Assembly: GCA_035631655.1 (NCBI GenBank)
Contig: DASQIH010000158.1
Location: forward strand, 1-64,000
Direction of reading: 5' to 3'
DNA length: 64,000 nt
Source: Gp1-AA122 sp035631655
GTDB taxonomy: Bacteria > Acidobacteriota > Terriglobia > Terriglobales > Acidobacteriaceae
Positions 59,820 to 64,000 of the stretch are shown here, piece by piece. Position 1 is the stretch's first letter. The number at the start of each line of letters is the position of its first letter. The notes under the pieces are model-generated. The model ran no database searches and was not told the origin of the DNA. It saw only the letters and a program-made list of their open reading frames with translations. The translations under genes and the position numbers were made by a program.

Positions 59820-62800
59820 TTAGGCGGTTGCCCCAAAGCGAACCGAAACCAGTTTTGACACCCCGGGCTCCTGCATGGTGACTCCATACATAACCGGTGC
59901 AATGCTCATCGTCTTCCTGCTATGGGTGATGAGCACAAACTGGGTCTGCACACTCATCTCCTTGACCAAATCGGTGAAACGGCCAATATTCGCCTCGTCG
60001 AGCGGAGCGTCCACCTCGTCCAGGATACAGAACGGGCTGGGTTGATACTGGAAGATGCCGACCAGCAACGCGAGCGCGGTAAGCGCCTTCTCGCCGCCGG
60101 AGAGCAGAAGTACATTTTGCAGCTTCTTGCCGGGAGGCGAGGCGACCACGTCGATGCCGCTTTCCGCGCTGTTCTCCTGATCCGTCAACCGCATGAAGGC
60201 ATGGCCTCCGCCAAACAACTTCTGGAAGGTCTTCTGGAAGTTTTCGTTGATTTTGGCGAAAGCTTCTTCGAACTTCTGACGAGTAACGGTGTCGATTTCT
60301 TTAATGGTCGCAACGGTATTCTCGATGGACTCCAGCAAATCTTTGCGTTGGGTCTCCAGAAACTGATGGCGTTCAGCGGTTTCCTTGTATTCCTCGAGCG
60401 CCATCATGTTGACCGGGCCCATCGCCTCCAGGCGGTTGCGCATCTCGCGATAGAGCGCATCTTCCTGCATGAGCAGTTCGCCGGAAACCCTCTGCACGCT
60501 GGTGTCGGCCATCAAATCTTGGCGTTGCATACCGAGCTCATTGAGGCAGGTCTCGCCCATGTACTGGGCGTCGGACTGCAGCTTGGCGGCTGCGGCCGAA
60601 AGTTCACCACGCCGATCCCGGGCGTGATCCAGCAACTGGCGAGCACTGCGCGCAGCCTCCTCGATTTCCGCGAGCCGCGCTCGAACTTGTTCCGACTCGA
60701 ACTGCAGCAGGCTCTCGCGCACATCTGAGGCTTGGCGCTCGGCTTCGAGGGCCACCACGTGCTCGGCCAGTTGCTGGTTCTCAGTTTCGCGCTGCAGCTT
60801 CTCGGCAAGAGAGGACTCGAACTGAGCTTGAAGCGCTCGTTGCCGCTCCGACATTTCTGCCACCAACCCTTCAATTCGCTGGAGAACAGCGGCTGCGGCG
60901 CGATGGCGTTCCTCGAGTGTGGCAACCTTCGCGATGTGTTGCGAGACATTCTGGGCGGCTGCATCGCGGCGCTCGCGCTGGGAAACTAATGCGACCTGAG
61001 CCGCGGCGGTCTGCTGTTCCAGTTCCGTACGGCGGGTCTCCAGAGTAGCGATTGCCGTCTGGCGAGCCTCAATACAAACCTGCTGCTCAGCTCGATCTGA
61101 GGCCAGACGCTGTAGTTCCTGGCTGGCTATCCCGAGACGCTCATTAATCCGGGACATTTCGGCATCCAGTTGCTGAAGCATGTGGCCGGAAGTCATCGCC
61201 TGCTTCTCGGCATCACGCTGCTCGAGTTCCAGGCGTTCCAGCAGGGAAGTGAGCTCCGCAATTTCCCGCCCCGAAGTGAGAACCCGGTGTTCTTCCGTGC
61301 GCAAAGCTCCTTCCAGATCAGCGAGTATGCGCAACACGTCCCGCAACTCGCGCTTCATGGAAAGCGGGCCTTCGGCGCGTTGCTTGCCTCCAGTGACAGT
61401 GACGTTATGAAAGCATTCGCCCGATTGGGCCGAGAGGAAAAAAGCGTCTGGGTTTTCTAATGCAAGGTCGCGGCCGACGCCTGAATCGGGGACAATGTAG
61501 CCATCACGCAGCTTGGGCAGGACCACCTCGAGAGACTTGCCAAAACCATTGAGCACGCGAATGCAGTTCCTCAAAGGAACGATCGGATGACTAGGCAAAG
61601 TGGCGTGCGCGTTCTCATCGACCACAAAGGAGAACTTTGCCTGCGCATCATTCGGGTGTACCAGGAACGTCGCGCGTCCGTCCACGTCGCTGCGTAGCAG
61701 CCGAAGACCCTCATCGGCTGCATCCCAAGACTTGACGACGACGTAATTGAGTTCGTCGCGCAGGAAATCCTCGACCACTCCTTCATACCGCGATTCCACT
61801 TCCAGGAAATCGGCTAAAACGCCGGCTGGCGCCAATCCACCCTGCATCACGCCCGACTGAAACAGGCGCCGGACGGATTCGGTGGAATAGCCGTGCTCGG
61901 CAATGACTGCTTCCAGCGAGCCTTTCTTCCCCAGAGCGGTGGCGTACTCCGCGCGCAGCCCGTCGAGGCGACGTTTGGATTCAGTTTCAGCAAGGCGCTT
62001 GGAATCAAGCACGTCTCGCACTCTGCCGATCTCTTGCGTCACCCCTGCAAGTCGCTGGGAGACGGATTCGAACTCGAGCGCAAGCTGGCCTCTCTGGCCA
62101 CCAAAGGCGAGCACCTGTGAATTGGACGCCGCGATTTCGGTTTCGAGACGATTGCTCTCACGTTCTACGGCAGCCAGACGCTCTTCTGCCTGGGTGAGCT
62201 GATTGCGGAGACTGGCCGCGGCAGCTACGATTTCCATGATGCCGACACGAGTGTCCTCCTGCTGACGCTCCAGTTCCGCCAGACCGGCGACGGCGATCGC
62301 GGCTTCTTGCTGCGAGAAAGCACGTTCCTGCTGGGCGGCAGCTAGGTCCGCGGCCGCGGAGTCCAGAACCTGGCGGGTGGAATCCAACTCCGTCTGCAGG
62401 CTCGCCAGCTTGAACGAAACCTGGGTCAACTCAGCTTCAGAATTGGAGGCCCGCACTACCAGTTCCTGGCAACGCTCTTCGTTATGACGGCGCTGCGCTC
62501 GCGCCCGGTCCATCTCAAGCGCGATGGAAGCCATGCGCTCTCGGTTCTGCCGCAACTCAGTCTCGATGGAATACCCGCGCTGGGTGCGCTCATTGTGCTC
62601 GGACTCGAGCTGCTGCACGATTTCGGTCTGGCTGCGCATCTCTTCCGAAACGGCGTTCAGTTGTTCATCGAGATGTGCACTTTCCTGGTCGAGTTGCGCG
62701 AACTTGCTGGCCAGTACCAGGCGGAGCTTGGCCCGCATTTCTTCGCGCAGACGGGCATAACGTTCCGCCTTGGAAGCTTGGCGTTTCAGCGAATTCATCT

Positions 62801-63650
62801 GGCGCGTAACTTCTTCGAAAATATCGTTGATGCGGGCGAGGTTCAGGCGCGCTTCTTCCAAGCGAGCTTCGGCAAGACGCTTTTTGGTCTTGAATTTTGT
62901 AACCCCCGCGGCTTCCTCGATAATGGCGCGCCGGTCGGTGGGGCGGCTGCTGAGAATCTGGCCAATCCGTCCCTGCTCGATGAGAGCGTAGGATTCCGGC
63001 CCCAGCCCGGTTCCCATGAAAAGTTCTTGAATGTCACGCAATCGGCAGAGTTTGCCGTTCAAAAGGTATTCGCTGTCGCCGGTACGAAACAAGCGCCGGG
63101 TGACGACGATTTCCCCCCCGCGCAACTGCTGTTGGCTGAACTTCCGGCGACGGATCTTAAGGACTACATGCGGGTTGTCTCCGTCGGTCTGGTCGGAATT
63201 TCCAGGCGCCGCGGCCTGGTCTTGCACCTCATCGGTTTTCCCGGGCTGGGCTTCTTCAACGGCGCGTTCCGTTTCTTCCGCCGCTTGCGCACGAAGCTGT
63301 GCTTCGTCCCAGTCTTCGGCAGGCATATCGTCTTGCACTTCAATTTTGGTCGGTTTGTCCGCGTCGGCGCCGCTGTAGATTTCGGGATCAATTAATGTAA
63401 GCGACACTTCGGCCATACCCGTCGGCTTGCGATCGCCGGTGCCGGCAAAGATTACGTCTTCCATGCGCGAGCCACGCAGGGTTTTGGCTGACTGCTCGCC
63501 CAGAACCCAGGAGATGGCGTCGGCGATGTTGGACTTGCCGCAGCCGTTAGGACCGATAATGGCTGCGATGCCGTCGCCGTGGAACTTCAACTCGGTGCGG
63601 TCGCAGAAGGACTTGAACCCCAGAATGTGCAGCTTTTTCAGTTTGAGCAA
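59820..63650 (-). CDS. smc: Chromosome segregation protein SMC
   Basis: A 1276-residue SMC ATPase that organises and separates chromosomes with ScpA/ScpB. The N-terminal head begins KKLHILGFKSFCDRTELKFH, Walker A is IIGPNGCGKSNIADAISWVL. Two long coiled coils flank the hinge (about 505-660, GVLADFLEVESRYEGVVEDF). The C-terminal head has the signature LLSGGEKALTALALLVGIFQ and Walker B FCILDEVDAPLDEANIGRF. Odd: residues ~92-168 are an acidic, disordered insert in the head (EVQDDMPAEDWDEAQ, GKTDEVQDQAAAPGNS). I chose the TTG at 63650, since AAGGAG stands 6 bases before it; a start at 63686 would add 12 residues. Confidence 0.96.
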   Translation of the reverse strand: MLKLKKLHILGFKSFCDRTELKFHGDGIAAIIGPNGCGKSNIADAISWVLGEQSAKTLRGSRMEDVIFAGTGDRKPTGMAEVSLTLIDPEIYSGADADKPTKIEVQDDMPAEDWDEAQLRAQAAEETERAVEEAQPGKTDEVQDQAAAPGNSDQTDGDNPHVVLKIRRRKFSQQQLRGGEIVVTRRLFRTGDSEYLLNGKLCRLRDIQELFMGTGLGPESYALIEQGRIGQILSSRPTDRRAIIEEAAGVTKFKTKKRLAEARLEEARLNLARINDIFEEVTRQMNSLKRQASKAERYARLREEMRAKLRLVLASKFAQLDQESAHLDEQLNAVSEEMRSQTEIVQQLESEHNERTQRGYSIETELRQNRERMASIALEMDRARAQRRHNEERCQELVVRASNSEAELTQVSFKLASLQTELDSTRQVLDSAAADLAAAQQERAFSQQEAAIAVAGLAELERQQEDTRVGIMEIVAAAASLRNQLTQAEERLAAVERESNRLETEIAASNSQVLAFGGQRGQLALEFESVSQRLAGVTQEIGRVRDVLDSKRLAETESKRRLDGLRAEYATALGKKGSLEAVIAEHGYSTESVRRLFQSGVMQGGLAPAGVLADFLEVESRYEGVVEDFLRDELNYVVVKSWDAADEGLRLLRSDVDGRATFLVHPNDAQAKFSFVVDENAHATLPSHPIVPLRNCIRVLNGFGKSLEVVLPKLRDGYIVPDSGVGRDLALENPDAFFLSAQSGECFHNVTVTGGKQRAEGPLSMKRELRDVLRILADLEGALRTEEHRVLTSGREIAELTSLLERLELEQRDAEKQAMTSGHMLQQLDAEMSRINERLGIASQELQRLASDRAEQQVCIEARQTAIATLETRRTELEQQTAAAQVALVSQRERRDAAAQNVSQHIAKVATLEERHRAAAAVLQRIEGLVAEMSERQRALQAQFESSLAEKLQRETENQQLAEHVVALEAERQASDVRESLLQFESEQVRARLAEIEEAARSARQLLDHARDRRGELSAAAAKLQSDAQYMGETCLNELGMQRQDLMADTSVQRVSGELLMQEDALYREMRNRLEAMGPVNMMALEEYKETAERHQFLETQRKDLLESIENTVATIKEIDTVTRQKFEEAFAKINENFQKTFQKLFGGGHAFMRLTDQENSAESGIDVVASPPGKKLQNVLLLSGGEKALTALALLVGIFQYQPSPFCILDEVDAPLDEANIGRFTDLVKEMSVQTQFVLITHSRKTMSIAPVMYGVTMQEPGVSKLVSVRFGATA

Positions 63651-64000
63651 CTTCCACTCCTTCGGCACCCGATCCTGCAAGAACACCGGGGCGTCGCACC
63701 GCGTGCCCTGACTGAGGCACGCTGCTCTGTTTTTCGCCGGGGTAACGCTCCCGCGAGGGAGTTACCACTTTGATGCATGCTCCCGATAAGGGCGAACACA
63801 AAAGTCCCTCCATCCGGGCGAAGGCACGGATTGCAACTACTGTACCGGCGAAATTGCGCACAGGTCAACAAAGAAAACACAATATATTGTGGGTCTATTG
63901 ACCCTACCGCGTTGGGTAGCGCACACAATGTCGTTGGTTCCGTAGAGACGAATGCGGCAGGAGGCAAGGAGAATCGGCGAGAGCGGCATTAGCCTAGCGC
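63651..64000. other. Region upstream of smc, 350 bp to the window end
   Basis: No gene is visible. It holds the palindrome at 63878-63891 and, next to it, GGGTC/GACCC around TATT (63891-63904). A purine-rich leader and the AAGGAG ribosome site of smc are at the proximal end. The window ends here, so a gene may start beyond. Confidence 0.5.
63878..63891. promoter_or_regulatory. Perfect 14-bp AT-rich palindrome upstream of smc
   Basis: CACAATATATTGTG is a perfect palindrome, 228 bp upstream of the smc start. It could be a repressor site or part of a promoter. No partner copy was noticed in the window. Confidence 0.4.

Noticed and set aside
62484..63395. 303-codon plus-strand frame within smc
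   Set aside because: Antisense of the SMC coiled coil and head; no independent evidence for a gene.

Overview
The window reads as chromosomal DNA of an Acidobacteriota bacterium, probably of the Terriglobia / 'Ca. Koribacter' type. This is an inference from gene content. Secreted proteins with carboxypeptidase-regulatory-like domains, tetratricopeptide proteins, a lipoprotein built of NGRGT-type repeats and a PagL-like outer-membrane barrel point to a diderm of that phylum. Housekeeping genes are normal and intact (groES-groEL with CIRCE, carA/carB, glmU, yvcK, lepB, purC, smc, gltA, iscS-type desulfurase with mnmA). I see no rRNA, tRNA, CRISPR array, phage or transposase gene.

Layout. 1-8,000: small secreted proteins, a putative outer-membrane barrel, an alpha/beta hydrolase, a periplasmic FKBP isomerase, a decayed TMEM175-like fragment, bacterioferritin, a TPR protein and a DUF1905/YdeI protein. 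8,000-10,300: groES-groEL with terminator, promoter and CIRCE. 10,400-17,500: an EVE-domain protein, a b561-like membrane protein paired with YceI, an acyl-CoA ligase, a glutaredoxin-like protein, a PagL-like barrel whose catalytic His is replaced, a transglutaminase and a DUF2721 protein. 17,600-24,700: fused histidine-degradation enzyme ftcD, then the TPR-yvcK-glmU operon. 24,800-30,700: lepB, and carA and carB separated by a small secreted-protein gene.

31,000-44,150 is the most unusual region. One uninterrupted plus-strand run encodes a DapA-family aldolase, a TetR regulator with its own promoter and operator, an enoyl-CoA hydratase, an aldehyde dehydrogenase, a BoxB-like di-iron oxygenase, a glutaconate-CoA-transferase-like pair split by a dienoyl-CoA-hydratase-like gene, a three-subunit 4-hydroxybenzoyl-CoA-reductase-type molybdenum enzyme and an amidohydrolase. 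I infer a pathway that removes a ring hydroxyl from an aromatic acyl-CoA and then breaks the ring with oxygen. It combines modules usually described in anaerobes (4-HBCR, dienoyl-CoA hydratase) with an oxygen-dependent one (BoxB-like).

44,200-64,000: S46 dipeptidyl peptidase, citrate synthase, cysteine desulfurase plus MnmA (tRNA 2-thiouridine), several acidobacterial secreted proteins, membrane-associated small proteins, then a minus-strand series smc, purC, cvpA and a Fis-type regulator.

The intergenic DNA is rich in short repeats of three kinds: tandem heptanucleotide arrays lying right beside start or stop codons, imperfect palindromes of the GTCATCCTGAGCG...GAAGGATC type (eight copies), and small GC hairpins that separate almost every gene of the aromatic cluster.
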